DNA of 64,000 bases, from contig NW_023998440.1 in NCBI RefSeq assembly GCF_014805625.2, positions 2,268,993 through 2,332,992 on the forward strand. Direction: 5' to 3'. Each line of letters starts with the position of its first letter. Position 1 is the first letter of the stretch. The DNA comes from Glossina fuscipes (taxonomy: Eukaryota > Arthropoda > Insecta > Diptera > Glossinidae). The notes beneath the pieces were generated by a model. That model was not told the DNA's origin and did not search any database. It worked only from the letters and a program-made list of their open reading frames with translations. Below, in pieces: positions 25,501 to 37,775 of the stretch. The position numbers and the translations under genes are program-made.

Positions 25501-26164
25501 AATTGCTGCTTTGCGCTATGCGCCACTTATCAACGCCTTATCTTAGTTTCTTTGCTTGTCTCTTTGTCCTTTGACTCGTGGTCACTCACACAAAAGTATA
25601 TGCCAAAAAGATCATAAAAGATCATAGGTATGGCAGGGTCTAGGGTGACCCAAGGCATGTATGCAGCCCATCGAGTGAAACTATCTGCGGAGTATCGGTT
25701 AGATAAAGAATGAAAACCCTCCCATTCCTACCTGACTAGCTAGCTTTGCCACGACACGTGCATCTGCCCTTTACAGTCTTCATCTATCTGACGGAACAAG
25801 TAAGAAAAGTTTTATTTCAGACACTGTTGTTAAATAATAGTGACGGCCATTTTGAAAATGTGCATCAGTAACTGTCTATCGTGATATTCTTATATATTAA
25901 ATGAAATAAACAAACTGCTGTTTGTTGCAGGCCCTATAACAATTCTCGTGTAAAAAAAGCCCCTAATTTGTAGTACTTTATAACGAACATAGTCGAAGAA
26001 AAACAAAATCTTTAATAAGAAACTAATATTTGCTGAATTTAGGCTACATCGGCTCCTGGCGCGTTGGTGCATAAGACCTTCCAGTAAAACCATAATATAT
26101 TTGTATTTTATTTTATATATATACATATATATATATTTTGTTTTAACACCCAATTACTCAAGGC
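22566..26164. other. Gene-poor DNA
   Basis: Includes (GA)n at about 23092-23108 and a family B-like tail at about 25300-25490 (AAATTTGGACCACATGG). Short frames around 24.5-24.9 kb have no recognised product. Confidence 0.45.
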
Positions 26165-26340
26165 ATGTCGGCCGGGTAGAAGACGAAGTGGAAAAAGGTA
26201 AAGATGTAGGGAAAAAGCCGCACTAGTATAGGTATGATCCCTTTACCGACTGAGCCCAACAAAATCCCTACCGCACTGAGATTTGAATCCACGAATATTG
26301 ACTTGTGAGTCACGGTTCTTACCTTCGTCGGTTACCTTTA
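26165..26340 (-). repeat. tRNA-derived SINE, family A
   Basis: Plus-strand order: purine-rich block, CCCTTTACCGACTGAG, CCCTACCGCACTGAGATTTG, AATCCACGAATATTGACTTG, GAGTCACGGTTCTTACC and CGGTTACC. The B box is altered (reverse of GGATTCAAAT). The tRNA-like part reads on the minus strand. Confidence 0.65.
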
Positions 26341-29300
26341 CATGAACGCAATGCAGAAGAATTTTATTGCCCGTCTACAATGTCATTATTTTTTCTATTG
26401 GTATAGGACGTCCCAAAGAGAGGACGATGAATAAATGGTTCACATTCTTTTCATTGTCCATGATTTCGTTAATTCGCCAATTTTTCCCTTTCGTCGAATC
26501 TTAACAGTGTTATCGCAAACATTTTAGAATACCTTGAATATTAGCAAAAGGACCCATAGACCGTAGTTCATGCTAAAAACCATGACTTTTCAAATTTTTC
26601 AATGCGATAAGGAGGAGAACGTTTTGAATTTTGTTTTGTCAGCAACACTTGCGGGGAGAGACTGCAATTATTACCTGTTGACTGAATGCTACAAAATTTG
26701 AGTAAGTAATATATTTGACACCTTTGCCATCCGATATATTATAAGTACTTGAGTGCTAAGAGGAATCTCATGGTTAATTTATAAACATTAAAGTTTTACG
26801 CTTATTTGCACACATACGTAAAGTTTTATTGCATCTGATGAAATATGATATGAAAATTCCAAAAACATAATAACTAAAGTACGAGCATATACACCCGTAT
26901 ATAAATATGCAAAGATGGGCGAACGGATATAACGTTCTGGCAATTTGTCTATTTTTCTGTGATATGCAAAACCCTTATATCTTATTGCATGTAATTTACT
27001 TAATTTAAAATTCACATCATATAATGTTGGAAATTTTTCACCTTTTCAACAAGCCCTCACTCTCAACCACACATTCAAATAGAAAGTCGAGTGTTAGGGT
27101 TACAAAATACAAACAACAACACGAACAGAAACAGAATCAGCAACAGCAACAGCAACAGCAACAACAAACATTGCATTAACAAAAACAACGTTATCTCTTG
27201 GACTAAAAACAGAGGACTTGTTTTTGTCTCGATTTAGTCATGCGTGTGGCTTGGTTTTATTAGTTTATAGACGTCTGGGCACGTGGTTGTTATGGATTCC
27301 TTTGCACCCTGCCTTCAAAATAATCTTTTCAAGTTGCTGCCCTGTGCTGTTTGTGTAAGGTGTCTATTATATATTTTTTTTGTAACTTTTTAAAATGGTT
27401 GAATGTATTTATTATTACTTTTTTTTTTAATTTTTTTCCCTTTTTTTTCGTTTGTATACAGATTAAACAGTTTTACGTAAAATAAATTAAGTCACGTTTG
27501 CTAATTATCGCTACATTACATTTTAATAAGGGAATATTAATTGGGATTTTATATCAGCGAGCGGAGGGCGGAGTGGCATATATTTTTTCCTTTTGTTTGT
27601 AACAAAAAAGGATTCGTGCGAATCACTGTGGGCTTCGTACGTAAAACTTTTTTATTAAGGTGGCATTGTTTTTTAACTTTATATCTACCAACACAAGGAA
27701 GGACGGTTGCGCCTTTAATGTTGGCCTTCCGTAATATCAGGAAGTATGCCTCTGAGGGTTCGTACAGTGTGTCTTCGTTGGTCGGGTACGTGTTATTGTT
27801 TGGTGTTTGGAGACAAAATTTGATAATGTGCCTTATCTGCCTTTCCCACCCCTTCTTTTCACCTTATAACCTGTAAGAATATTAATAGCAAGTTGAATGT
27901 GCATATCGAAGCCAATAGTTTGTACTTATTTATATTGACAGCACTTCAACTGACATCTGCTCCACAGTTCAAGTTGTGAGATGCCAATGTTCGTTTTCCG
28001 AATCTGCTTTAAATCTTGAACTGAATTGAAACCAAATTGACGGGATGGTTTTTCGAGTTTCGTGAAGTCATGGTGAAGGACGATTCCGAAACAATACAAC
28101 TCGAATTTCTATCGAGAAAGAATTATAGCAGTGCCGAAATGGCTCGCTCGTAACCTTGCCGAGAAGCTTGTCGCAACGACTCTGCTTCAGCATAAATCCA
28201 AAATGTTTGATGTGTCCCTCAACAGCCGAATGGTAGGTGACCAAAGGTTGAAATCGTCGGAACGAAATTTGTCCAACCATCCTTACTTTTTCTTTTCTCT
28301 TTACTTGCGCACTACGATGTTTTTCCTTTATTTTTATTTATATCAAGGGTTGTTAAGTTTTTTTCTGCCGCGGAAATTTTCGTTTCCTATTTTAGTTCTG
28401 ATAAATTTGGTAAATTATCAGAATAAAGTCAATTTGATTTGAATAACAGTATTTCTAGTGTTAACGAAAATATATTCAAAAATTTCAATTCCTTAACAAT
28501 TATGAATAATCCCTTTAAATCGATTACGTGCATTTTGAGTTTTGGAATTTGGTTAATAACTATAATGTAATAATTGCTTTGCAGAAGAAACTCGTCGAAC
28601 TAAAAATCTACATTGAAATGTTAAAGCTCATGGACAGGCAGGGGTATGGTGCATTTCTCAAGCCTTCCCTTTATCTAAGAAATGTATGTACAATGTATGT
28701 TTGTATGACGCGGATTAGCGTTTCTAAAAGTAATAATCACCTTTATTACCCTCATTTTATGATATTAGGCTCCATAGCTGAGAATCTCTTTTACGCTTTT
28801 CTAACGCATTCAATGCGTTAGCCATACACGTGCAACTTGTTAATGTGATTTGAACAAAATGCACTCAGCTAACATATGAAGAATTCAACGGTAATATCGG
28901 AGGCAGCCGGAAATTTCAAATGGTAACACAATGTTTATGTGCACAATAAGCGAATCATTTTTAAATCGTTCATAACAGACTGCGTAGAAAATATTGAACG
29001 TTTTAAGTCAAAATCGGAATTACATTTATCCTTGAACCTGTCATTACTTTGCTAATCTTCTGCTGACTTGCGGGCAAACTATATAATGCGATTATTTGTA
29101 TTACGTAAAGAGGATAGGAGTAGTCTCCTGATAATCCCAGCCTTTAGGCAAACGAAGGTTGGACTTTTTCTTCAGTTTCTGCCGTTTCGCGATTCATTTC
29201 GAATGTAGGTACCGCCAATTGTGCGCTTCCCATCACTCACTATCAGAAGACGTCTGGTATTTGGATCGAGTAACCTTGTATTTAAGTAAGAAAAAAGAAG

Positions 29301-30138
29301 ATATAATTCTTTGCGGAATTCGACTTCATTTATCAACATAGGTAGTAAAAGCGCTTGCAAATTATACAAAATATTTGAGAAAAGTCATTTATTAAATAAG
29401 CAGTCATTTTCTTTTCTCTTAGAGTAAAGCCTTGAAAAGTCGAAGTCATTTCATATTTCCCTAAAGATGTATTAAGCAGGAAGGGAAGATTCACGTGCGC
29501 TTATAGGATGCAAGTTGCTTGTGTGATTATGCAGATAATAGCGATCTATGTGCAGTAAGTCGAACAAAGTCAGAAACGATTGATTACGTCTGTTGCAGGT
29601 ATTAGTTGACTAACAATCGGCGAACTGCGGGGCTTATACGAAGCATATCGGTCCATGAGATTTCAGTTATGAATTCAGTATAAGAAGCCTCTTAACAAAG
29701 TAAGTGCCGGCCGCATTAGTTTAAATGAAGTCTTACGAATAACGTCGGCACGATTTCCAAAAGAGTCAAACTGTCTGTCAAGGGTAACTTGCAGAGCGGA
29801 CAGTGACAATTACTTCTCTGATGTCAGGAAGAATGCTCTTAATCCAATTTCCATCGAACTGGAGATATCTTTTGTTAGGGAAAAGCCAACCTTAGCAAAG
29901 AAAAAGTCAGTTCCTATTAGGACAATGCATTTAACCGAGAAAAACTACTCTAGCCGCAGCTAATATGAAATGTTTCGAATTCCATTACTTTACCTGACCC
30001 ATTAAATCCAAAACACAGACTATTAAGTCTGTTTCGCGCGTTTTTCATTGAGGAGAACATTCTTACAATAACTCATGAATATTTGAAACATGTTAAAAAA
30101 CGTCAGCAGCACGGCAAATAAATTAGAAAACACTAGTA
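26341..30138. other. Gene-poor DNA
   Basis: Contains (CAGCAA)n at about 27138-27165, T-rich tracts at about 27420-27450 and a near-perfect 21-bp palindrome at 28801-28821. The longest frames (27541-27876, 28131-28442) have no recognised domain, promoter or poly(A) context and are not called. Confidence 0.45.
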
Positions 30139-30328
30139 GGTTAGATTACAAACTCTACCGCGGTAGAGTCACTTCAGCCGCAGCTATAGTTAGTGTTCAG
30201 TCGGTGAAAGCATGCATTTTCCGATTGTGTACAAAACCGTTAGATTGCGGCTGCTTCCCTATTTCTTCCTCTTTTCTCACCCCTTTCTGGCCCTCACCAT
30301 ATTGTATATATAGGGGCATCCCCTGAGT
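30139..30328 (+). repeat. tRNA-derived SINE, family A
   Basis: Reads in tRNA sense but lacks the A and B boxes at its left end: ACTCTACCGCGGTAGAGTC, GCCGCAGCTATAGTTAGTG, TCAGTCGGTGAAAGCATG, GATTGCGGCTGC, the pyrimidine block CTTCCTCTTTTCTCACCCC and the tail TATAGGGGCATCCCCTGAG. A 5'-truncated copy, as expected for a retroposed element. Confidence 0.65.
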
Positions 30329-31777
30329 GATTGGTCACGTATTCAAATTCAAAATTCATCGTATAAGTAAATTAAAAAAGAACGCAGTTCATTGCACAAC
30401 TAGGTAAAAATTGATTTTCAAAGAAAAAATTTTCGTAAGGGCTAAGAATATTGAATAAAATGCTATTGTACGTTTGTGTGCGGGAAAAAACATTTTAAAT
30501 TATTCATTCATTTACTTTACACTTGAAATCAAATCTTCACAATTTCTACCATTTTCAAGTTTTTTATTTTTTATTTTTTTTAAACAAAGAGCAAACAATA
30601 AAGCTTCACTGAAAGGAACCTGCTGGTGATTGGTGATGCACAAGCATGCTTGCCATGAAATATAAGCAAGCATAAAACATTCAACGGCAATGCAATAGAC
30701 ATTGCAACAGCGTTGCATATGTTGCATGTACTGCGCTTTACTGAGGGAGAAGAACGAATTCTCGTCCCTTTTCCTATTTCAATCAAATCGTAGAAAAGCC
30801 GAAATCGTTTACCTCTAGATAGGGTCTTTGTTATCCTCAACGAATATCAATATTATTTATCATTTTTATTATTTATTAGATGTCTGCCATTTTGTATAGA
30901 AATTGCGGGAAGGTGTGAGTATGAACCCTATTTGTGTGTTTTACAAAATTTTGTTACGATCTTCAAATGGAATGAGAGGGCAGCCAGGCTGGTCGCAAAC
31001 GGAACGATGACTCTAATATAACGTAAATATGTCGCGGTGGACATGAAAACGAAAATTGGGGAATTGTGCTTTTAATGCGTAAAGTGCAGGGAAACCGTCT
31101 AAATAAGAATACGCTGTTATTGATGATGATGATGATGATGATTGCGTTGAATGCACAGCTTCGTACGTATGCAACATACTTGTGCACACAAACATGCATA
31201 CATAAGTACTTAAATTGGTATAAACTGCACTTGCTCTATGTCGGTTCACATATCATATTGAGTTTCTTGCGTTTTTTGCACTAGTCTACGCATTTTCTGA
31301 TTTATGCTCAAGCGGGGTTGATTTGTTATTGCAAATTGGTTTCTGTTCACGTTCCCACTTAAATTGCAATGTGATGATGCACAAGAAATTCTTTTAACAA
31401 ACTCTTTAATATACATTTTTACCCTTAAAGAATTTTTAATTATTTTTGTTGGCTTTTTTTCTTACTTCTCTTATCAACCCTTTCCTAAAGCTATCAGAAT
31501 AAAAGCTATATTTGATGTTTTCGTGTTTGTGAAAATTAAGGAATAGCTCTCACCCTCTTCATTTGCTTCAAAGTTTTTTGTTTTTATCATTATATAGTGC
31601 ATATATTATAATCAAAAATTCTTTTTATACAAAGATTTTGATTTTCTTCAATCGAAAACATTAATCTTTATATTACAATGACACCATATGTTAAAATGCT
31701 CATAAATATTCAATTTAACTAAAAGCTGTAGAATTAATAACACAGATATGCTTTGTGAATCGAGCGATTTCTTTTGT
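30329..31777. other. Gene-free DNA
   Basis: Holds a (GAT)n microsatellite at 31121-31142. No exon or RNA gene supported. Confidence 0.5.
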
Positions 31778-32215
31778 ATACCCATCACCAAAGTATGAGG
31801 GGCATGTTCATTTTGTTAAGACGTTTGCAACGCCCATAAGGAAGCTTCAAAGAACGCGCAAAGTATATATGTATTCTTGAGCAGCATCAAGCTCTAAATT
31901 GATTCAAGCACGTCCGTCTACGCATCTGTATAATGTCTGTTGTAAGCACTCTTCCGGCCGTAAAAATGAAGCTATCGAAACATTAGAAGTTCTTGGAGGT
32001 TGTTGCGAATGGGCCGAATTATCTGAAGGACCAGCCTACAGTGCCACGTAAGCTGAGAGCATCGCCGGTTTTTCAAAAGAAATACTCTTTACTCGTTTAC
32101 TTACAAACTAAAGCAAATAAATTTGCAAAACTTTGAACGTGTATTCTGTAGGCGATGGTGTGTTATCTGCACAAAAATGAAAAAATTGACTTCACCTACC
32201 CAATATAATGATGGA
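31778..32215 (+). repeat. Family C repeat, full-looking copy
   Basis: TATACCCATCACCAAAGTATG, GTTTGCAACGCCCATAAGG, AAAGTATATATGTATTCTTG, AGCAGCATCAAGCTC, CGTCCGTCTACGCATCTG, AATGTCTGTTGTAAGC, CGTAAAAATGAAGCTATCG, then ACAAAAATGAAAAAATTGAC. Its right two thirds match 5774-6120 block by block. Confidence 0.65.
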
Positions 32216-32289
32216 TCAAAATTTAATTTTTTCTTCAATACCTATATAAAGCGCAGTAGAACGTTTCAAAAACTTCATACAATCTCTAA

Positions 32290-32470
32290 ATTGTTGGCCA
32301 CTTTCAGGGTCGGAGCGGATCTAAGCACCTACACGCCCTGTCATCCGCTCAACTCTCTCTCTGCGCAACTGTGTATTGTCTGTGATAAACTTTCTCGCAT
32401 TCGTAGAAATGAAGATGTCGCGTACAAGCTTGCGAAAAAATTTGGAAGTAATCGAAACTTTTTAAAAAAA
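32290..32470 (+). repeat. Short repeat shared with 22.4 kb
   Basis: Same ordered blocks as at 22440-22565, plus CATTCGTAGAAATGAAGATGT, which resembles the CGTAAAAATGAAGCTATC block of family C. Probably a diverged member of that family. Confidence 0.45.
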
Positions 32471-33070
32471 TAGATGACGAAAACTGTGGACACCTTCGCT
32501 CTCCGTGTTTTCTGAAAAAATCAGCCGTGTCCGCCTAATATTTTAGAGTACGAAAATTTACTTTTTTTTCTGTTTTTAAGGATGACGGTGACGGGTAGAA
32601 GAGATTCAGTCACAACCGAATATAATTTTCTTACTTCTTTTTTTTTGCGTTTTGAATAATAAATAAAGATTAAATGAGGAAAACTAAAAAGGAAACCTAC
32701 TTTAAAATTCTCATGTATTATGTGCCGCAGGCTACGCTATTGAAATTTTGAAATGCAAAAACTAAACGCATGGCCTGTGTGTAAATAATTCGACGCATGT
32801 TTCAATAAATAAAAACCTGAAACGTTTCAAACTCAGAATCTCTTTCCATTTCAGTGTTTTTGGGTACATTTTCAACTGGCAAGTTAACATATCCGTACTG
32901 TAGGGCGCTTCATGTACAACACGTCGGTTATAATTATCAGAACTGACGCACAAAAGTTGTTCTTAACACAAAACCACATCACTTCGCAAACAGTGTCAAC
33001 CTTCGATTCACATATGCCAAAATTTCATCTTATCTCATTCATTTGTTTACCATCTCCTGTGCATTGTGCA
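32471..33070. other. Gene-free DNA before the mariner relic
   Basis: No feature recognised. The left end and inverted repeat of the mariner relic that follows should lie here but could not be identified by eye. Confidence 0.4.
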
Positions 33071-33368
33071 ATGGAAAATAATGAATTTCGGGATGTTGAG
33101 TAAAAGTTGCTTTTTCATAGGAAGAAATACTGCGCAAAGTCAGTTTTGCCTCCAAAAATGTTAAAGCAGCATTTCATTGTAAGTAAAGTAAGTATTTATC
33201 GCTTGCTTGCCGGTTTTAATCGAGGTCGCACGGATACCGACGATACGGTCGGGGCAAGTTACTCCAAAAGGAATCGATTACATCAGGAATATCACAAAAA
33301 TCCTGAACATTAACCTCGACAAGGAAGAAATGAATTTCGAAGAAAAAGATGACATCCTAGAGATATAA
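33071..33368 (+). pseudogene. N-terminal relic of a mariner transposase
   Basis: The frame starts MENNEFR at 33071, is stopped by TAA at 33101-33103, and continues in the same frame with LLFHRKKYCAKS and, at 33224-33244, GRTDTDD. The family form is an aromatic/Lys-rich first helix (FLKGK-like), a second helix and a [F/Y]KRGRT-type end of the first helix-turn-helix (general knowledge of mariners related to Himar1/irritans). A shift to the +1 frame near 33290 restores ITKILN and a later EKDDILEI, which fit the segment before the second helix-turn-helix. Nothing of the catalytic domain was found downstream. One stop and one frameshift make it non-functional. It is a different lineage from the mariner at 43.5 kb. 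Confidence 0.6.
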
Positions 33369-34019
33369 GAAGATGGTGTGTATAATATGCCCATACAAAG
33401 AAATCGTCGTATACATAGGTGCTTGTATGTGTGTCTATATACATGCGCATATACACAGATATAGGTGTTCCGGTAATTGCGTACTTAGAAGGGCATCTGG
33501 TGGATAGAAGAGGTAGCGGGAAGCAATAAGTGTAATCACTAAGTTCTCATCAAAGGAATCATAAGCGGGTGAAGAAAAGACAAAGAGGAAACCGGTAAGG
33601 AATACCACTAAGGTACCGCCACTTGGAGCGCGCTAATATCTATGTATATATACATAAATATTTAAATATATACAAAGTCGAACTGATCGGAGTGAGCTGC
33701 TTGCTTTTAGCAATCGCGCATAATTTAGGAGTTAGGACATCTGCCTCACGCCCGGAAGATACAGATCCGATACCTGTTACGGGAATAACAAGCAATCGTT
33801 GTTTAATGTTTTTATTGCAGAAACAGTTTCTTTAATAATAACCAGGATTCTGTAAAGGTACTCTCTGTGGCGTGCATAACATAACTTTACTATTTGTTGC
33901 ACCTACCGTTCACAACACTATATAGCAACATAGTAGCAGAAAGTAATCAAATAACCTGCAAAGGATTTTTTTTGTTACATGATATACATTTTAAATGTAC
34001 ACGTTTTTTGTTTTTATCC
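33369..34019. other. Gene-free DNA
   Basis: TATATACATA-type tracts near 33430-33470 and 33640-33675. A tRNA-like stretch near 33730-33780 (CTGCCTCACGCCCGGAAGAT, then GATCCGATACCTG) lacks a matching acceptor stem. Confidence 0.4.
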
Positions 34020-34470
34020 ACCATCGAAGGGGACAAATTTATTTTGCTAAATTGTTTGCAACACATACAAGGAGGCTCCCTAATGTGTACATATATCCTT
34101 GATCGGCATGCAATTTTAAAACGCTTTACGCATGTCTGCGGTAGACCTTGACCTAAACACAGAAATAAACGCAATCCGCTTTAAATTTGCCGGGAACATA
34201 GCAGGTGCTTCCATACAGGTTTGTATCGAAAATGGGCAAAATCGGTAGAGAACATTTCTGGTTTGATAAATGAAAAAAATTTGATCCTTTGCTAATTTCG
34301 AATAAAACAAAACACGGGGATAGATAAAAATTTATCCGCATGATCCTACGATACTCATAGAAAGATGGAAAAAATCGGCCTCCAATGGATGGATGGAAAA
34401 AATCGTACCCACCCACTATATTGGAATATAGGAATGTCATCCTTATGACAAAACGTGTGCACTTCATTTT
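34020..34470 (+). repeat. Family C-like repeat, decayed
   Basis: ACCATCGAAGGGGACAAATT, TTGTTTGCAACACATACAAGG, GTGTACATATATCCTTGATC and GGCATGCA follow the left blocks of the 31.8-kb copy; GTATCGAAAATGGGCAAAATCG and the repeated TGGAAAAAATCG blocks follow its right part. The 131-codon minus-strand frame 34153-34548 owes its repeated FFH.S pattern to these DNA blocks and is not called. Confidence 0.5.
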
Positions 34471-36069
34471 TTCGAGTTTTTCCCAAAGTGGTTGGATATG
34501 AAAAAATCGATCATTGCCGAATGTCATTGTCTTATTTATCTCTCTCAAAAAACATAATCATTTTTCAATCATAACTTTTCTATTTTTACTTACTCTCTCT
34601 ATTATTGATGCGTTTAATAATTCATTTCATGTTTACTTTCAACAGTTCTTAGCTAAAATAATTTTTATTGTTTGTACATGTTGTTAAAATCCACCTTCCG
34701 GTCTTCACTTAAATATCTTATTCGAGTGCACGTGTCCTTTTTGTGTTTCGTTTTCTTTGCATTGCTCTTTGTTTGCTCGACGTAAGAAGAATATGTGAGC
34801 AATTTTCTTTTGTCAATATTGTCATTGACAGCAATGACTTTGGTCATTACCTCATATTTGTCATGATGATATGACATTGGTAATGTTTAGTCGGTGATGA
34901 TGGTTCGCAGACTAATGGTGGACTCATAATGATTGAATTGTGTGTCCTTTCTGTACAAATACTTTGCTAAGTACATAAAAGAGTGGGGGAATAAAAAAAG
35001 CAGAGCAAATATGTCAGTAACATATTTATATTGAAAGTTATAAATCATCGACATGTATGCTCAATATATTGTTCAAAAAAATTGTATTCTTATTTTTATT
35101 TCCATTCGCGAGATTTTGGACAGAACAATTTTTATTAGATCAATTTCTTTGGAAAGTATTTAGAAATCAATTTCTTTTCTTGTAATTTTGATTTGATTAT
35201 AAAGCTGTCGACACTGTTTTGGTTACTACTTTTCAAAATTAGGTTTTATATGTGAAGCGATCGGAAGAATTGCCAGATCTGAACCACTTTCTATAGCGTT
35301 CGCCCTTGGGTAAAAGCTTCGCAGTGTAAGGAAATTTATCAAAATACCTCAAAAATTATGGACCGCAGATTGTATTCCAGGCAGCAGGCAAGGGACAATA
35401 ATGGAGATGGATGGACATGACCAGATCGACTCAGAGTTACAGGTTGATTAGGGATGACTTACTAAACGAAGCCCTCGATGTATTTGTATCTAGGCAAGTG
35501 GGAGGAGTTTTCCGACACCCGTCCATCTCTTTAGCGACGTTCCTAGAAAATATGTTTTAATGCAAAATATATCGCTTTATTTTTTATAACTACCTGCTTG
35601 AGTTAATTACAGCTGCAACAGATGAAATGGCAAAGGGGACGTTGAGCCAGCTCTTACTAAATAACAGTAAGTGCAAAAGTTTTCATCGGAAAATAATTGA
35701 GGCACCAAGTAGTCAAGATCTTCAATATATAATTTTTAGTACAGTATTTCTAAGCCATTCTATGAGAATCTGTTGTTCTTTCATCTTATGATCGTATCTT
35801 GAGCAACATCGCAGAGGCATCCTAAGTCAGAAGCATTTTCTTCGGTGTAATTTGCTGAGCTTAATAGCCCCCTTTTACAATGAAACTGATATGGGGTCGT
35901 TTTCTTATGATTATTCGTTTGTTTTAAGACTAACGAACGATCTCAAAGTCATAATGTACGCCTTAGGCTTTACACCTAAGGATAGTGGCATTAAAGGAGC
36001 CAACGGCGGACAGTCGTCAGTGCTTTCCAGAGTTTACATATTTCGTTTTATTTGTGATATAACCAATCA
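34471..36069. other. Gene-free DNA
   Basis: No gene supported. A small hairpin, CCTTAGG-CTTTACA-CCTAAGG, lies at 35961-35981 inside an 86-codon chance frame. Confidence 0.45.
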
Positions 36070-36268
36070 CTTAGGGGACGTCCCGATTCGCGTGAGGCGA
36101 ATCGAGAAGTAAAGGAAGAAATAGAAAGGTGGTGGCCGCAACCTGATGGATGAGTAGTAGTACGCCTTTACCGACTGAGTAGTCACTACAGCTGCGACCG
36201 AAGTCAACCCTAACGAACTGACACTCACTTCATAGTCGCTATTCTTATCCACTCGGATACTCATGCGG
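36070..36268 (-). repeat. tRNA-derived SINE, family A
   Basis: Plus-strand order: AGGGGACGTCCCG tail, purine block, TGGTGGCCGCAACCTGATGG, CGCCTTTACCGACTGAG, AGTCACTACAGCTGCGACCG, then ATAGTCGCTATTCTTATCC, ACTCGGATACTCATGCGGG. The B box segment is missing or replaced, the rest is well kept. The 129-codon minus frame over it is a shadow. Confidence 0.7.
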
Positions 36269-37565
36269 GCACTTTTGACACACACACACACACGCACTTT
36301 GGCGATTCCACATGACTGGTTTTGTTTCATGTTAAGATTTAATCCTTTGCTTTCAAATACATCAAAATCCAATGCGTTTTTCATGTGCTTCAAGATGACA
36401 ACGTGGAGGGCTGAAAGCAATACAATGAAGCTGCAAACTTTTGTGCTCGCGCTCATGTAAAAAATAGGCAGACCATATCGGGGGCGGATATTTTAAGAAG
36501 TCGAAATCCGCAAATATAATACAATTTCGGGATAAATAGAAATTTTGTAAAAACATATAAAGTAAGCATAACATAGGTCAAAAGTAACCTTTGCACGCGT
36601 TCATATATCGTTCAGAGCAATGGTGTTTTCATGCTTGTCGTTTATATAATTTGTTAATGGTCGTGATTATAATCTATTGTAAACACACAGTGTTATTGTT
36701 TTTGTTCTCTACTTTTTACGTTCACTGTTGAACGGTAAAACTTCTGCTTATTGTCAATGCTAAGCAATTAACAAAATTAAAACGGAGAAACGAAGGCAAC
36801 CACTATCAGCCAAATGTTAAATGCAGTCATTTGTAAAATGCCCTTTTTGGTGGAAAATATATATAAGCGAATGTAAAATGTAGATAAATTTATTAATGTT
36901 TATGACAACATTCAGGCTGGTTGCGTTCCAGTACTAATGAAAATGTTTAATTTTTTGGAAATGTTTTATAAATGTCAAATTTTAAATTAACTAATGTAAA
37001 ACATTCTTAGTAGAGGGTAAGATTCTATTAGAAAAAGACTTGGAGCCAATGAAAGCAAACATGTTGATCTGGTTCGACTTTTGCCCGCACTTCACTAAAG
37101 TAAATTTGTGAATATGTTGAGAGCCCTTCGTAGTTAATGTTTATGCAGAACTTAACGTCGACCTTTCTTTAAAAGCTGTCAACGAAGGAAAAATGCGGAA
37201 TAATTTCAATGCCAATCAATAAATCGTATTAAGAGCTAGTAAAAGTTTCAGAGAAAACAGTCGAGACGTTGGTATTAAACTGATTATCTATTCGCCATCG
37301 CGCGGTTCGACTAACCGAACAGATTTTCCAAATTTATTTGCGATAGTAATAATGAAGATATTTGTTAGTCTTTTCTGATACTCCTGAAGAAGTAGACGTT
37401 TCTAAATTCTTAATCGTCGTCTGCACGTTGTCGCAGGCGAATCGCAATAAGCGAGCGAATATACCTTTTAATCTTTTTTGTAACCATTAAGATGCGAGTT
37501 TTTACAACTTCGGACAATTCCGATGATCGGTTTTTTTTTTCTTTTGATATGAACAATCAATTATG
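36269..37565. other. Gene-free A+T-rich DNA
   Basis: A (CA)n tract lies at about 36279-36293. No exon or RNA gene supported. Confidence 0.5.
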
Positions 37566-37775
37566 AAAAAGGGGGAAAGAAGAGAGGAAAGAGAAAGAAA
37601 TAGGGAGGTGTTGGTCGCAGGGCAACGGGTGTGTGCCCAAATGGTAGGCATTATGCATGTACCGACTAAGTCTTCACTGTAGCTACGATTAAAAAAAACT
37701 CTATCACACTTGAGATTTGAACCCACGAATGCCGACTTGGTAGTCGAGGTTCCTACTTACTCGGCTACTCAGTCT
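37566..37775 (-). repeat. tRNA-derived SINE, family A
   Basis: Long purine block, GTTGGTCGCAGGGCAACGG, ATGTACCGACTAAGTC, CACTGTAGCTACGA, TTGAGATTTGAACCCACGAA (37710-37729, the reverse of a B box GGGTTCAAATCTC), TGCCGACTTGGTAGTCG and ACTCGGCTACTCAG. Both pol III boxes are recognisable, one of the best tRNA-like halves in the window. Confidence 0.75.

Noticed and set aside
31066..31284. Frames over the (GAT)n tract giving poly-Met, poly-Ser or poly-Ile
   Set aside because: Microsatellite translation on both strands with no gene context.
34153..34548. 131-codon minus-strand open frame with repeated FFH..S blocks
   Set aside because: The repeats come from TGGAAAAAATCG-type DNA blocks of a family C-like repeat; no domain, start context or poly(A) signal.
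35961..35981. 7-bp-arm hairpin CCTTAGG/CCTAAGG
   Set aside because: Arms are too short to stand out from chance in a 64-kb window and no T-run or gene end is attached.
36067..36456. 129-codon minus-strand open frame
   Set aside because: Its C-terminal half is SINE family A and its middle is a (CA)n tract.
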